NCBI GenBank assembly: GCA_031273705.1
Contig: JAISRJ010000099.1
Location: 1-5,964, forward strand
Reading direction: 5' to 3'
Length of the DNA: 5,964 nucleotides
Source: Clostridiales bacterium
GTDB lineage: Bacteria; Bacillota; Clostridia; Lachnospirales; WQUN01
Of the stretch, positions 5,871-5,964 are shown piece by piece; within the stretch, counting starts at the first letter, position 1, and each line of letters opens with the position of its first letter. A program made the translations under genes and the position numbers. A model generated the notes under the pieces. It was not told the origin of the DNA, ran no database searches, and was given only the letters and a program-made list of their open reading frames with translations.

Positions 5871-5964
5871 ATGCCTGCATTCTGGGAAAGACTAAAGAAG
5901 CTGTTTGTGGGGAAAGAGTACATATCATCAAATTCGGCTACGGTGGAGCAAGTGAAATTAATTC
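5871..5964 (+). CDS. N-terminus of a rightward gene of unknown function (partial)
   Basis: From the ATG at 5871 the frame is open to the window edge (31 codons) and begins MPAFWERLKKLFVGKEY, then a more polar stretch with SATVEQVKLI. The start resembles a short amphipathic helix; there is no signal peptide pattern. AGGAAGGA (5853-5860) lies 10 bases upstream, and a good promoter ends at 5827. The same frame is open back to 5673, so a longer protein starting at 5835 (ATG, almost on the predicted transcript start) or within the repeats is possible. A competing frame from ATG 5861 (MGQDACILGK...) is also open to the edge, but its purine tract abuts the ATG. I do not recognise the family. Confidence 0.45.
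   Translation, partial: MPAFWERLKKLFVGKEYISSNSATVEQVKLI

Noticed and set aside
5861..5964. Alternative plus-strand gene start at ATG 5861
   Set aside because: The purine-rich binding sequence directly abuts this ATG, and the translation is less like a natural N-terminus than that from 5871. It remains possible until the right flank is seen.

Overview
The window is a compact minus-strand gene cluster with a divergent control region at its right edge. The proteins point to a Bacillota (Firmicutes) genome, probably from Clostridia or Negativicutes. The Lrp-type regulator and aminotransferase resemble the AlaR/AlaT (YugG/YugH) pair of Bacillus subtilis, Shine-Dalgarno sequences of the AGGAG/GGGAGG type precede four of the five genes, one gene appears to start with TTG, and the promoters look like SigA promoters. 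The exact taxon cannot be fixed from this sequence.

Reading the minus strand from right to left, the order is an AEC-family permease (5471-4539), tldD (4501-3113), tldE/pmbA (3116-1761), an alaR-like Lrp/AsnC regulator (1757-1260) and an alaT-like aminotransferase (1263-73). Spacing is very tight: a 37-bp gap, a 4-bp ATGA overlap, a 3-bp gap and another 4-bp ATGA overlap. The five genes therefore look like one transcription unit driven by a promoter just upstream of the permease. TldD and TldE form a two-subunit zinc peptidase, AlaT-type enzymes interconvert alanine or a related amino acid with its 2-oxo acid, AlaR-type proteins sense an amino acid, and AEC proteins are secondary carriers, often of organic anions. 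A link from peptide turnover to amino-acid transamination and metabolite transport is a reasonable inference but is not proven here.

The right end (about 5472-5964) holds no complete recognisable gene. It contains the permease promoter (minus strand), a stretch of minus-strand reading frame with coding-like composition but no start signal, a 20-bp inverted repeat, two SigA-like promoters facing right, a 75-bp array of five 15-bp tandem repeats between those promoters, and the first codons of a rightward gene that runs off the window. At the far left, a short plus-strand open frame ends on a stop that overlaps the alaT stop; it may be the tail of a convergent gene.

Most of the window is ordinary metabolism. 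The least explained part is the repeat/promoter region at 5490-5870. No clear new system (defence island, CRISPR, mobile element or RNA gene) was recognised.
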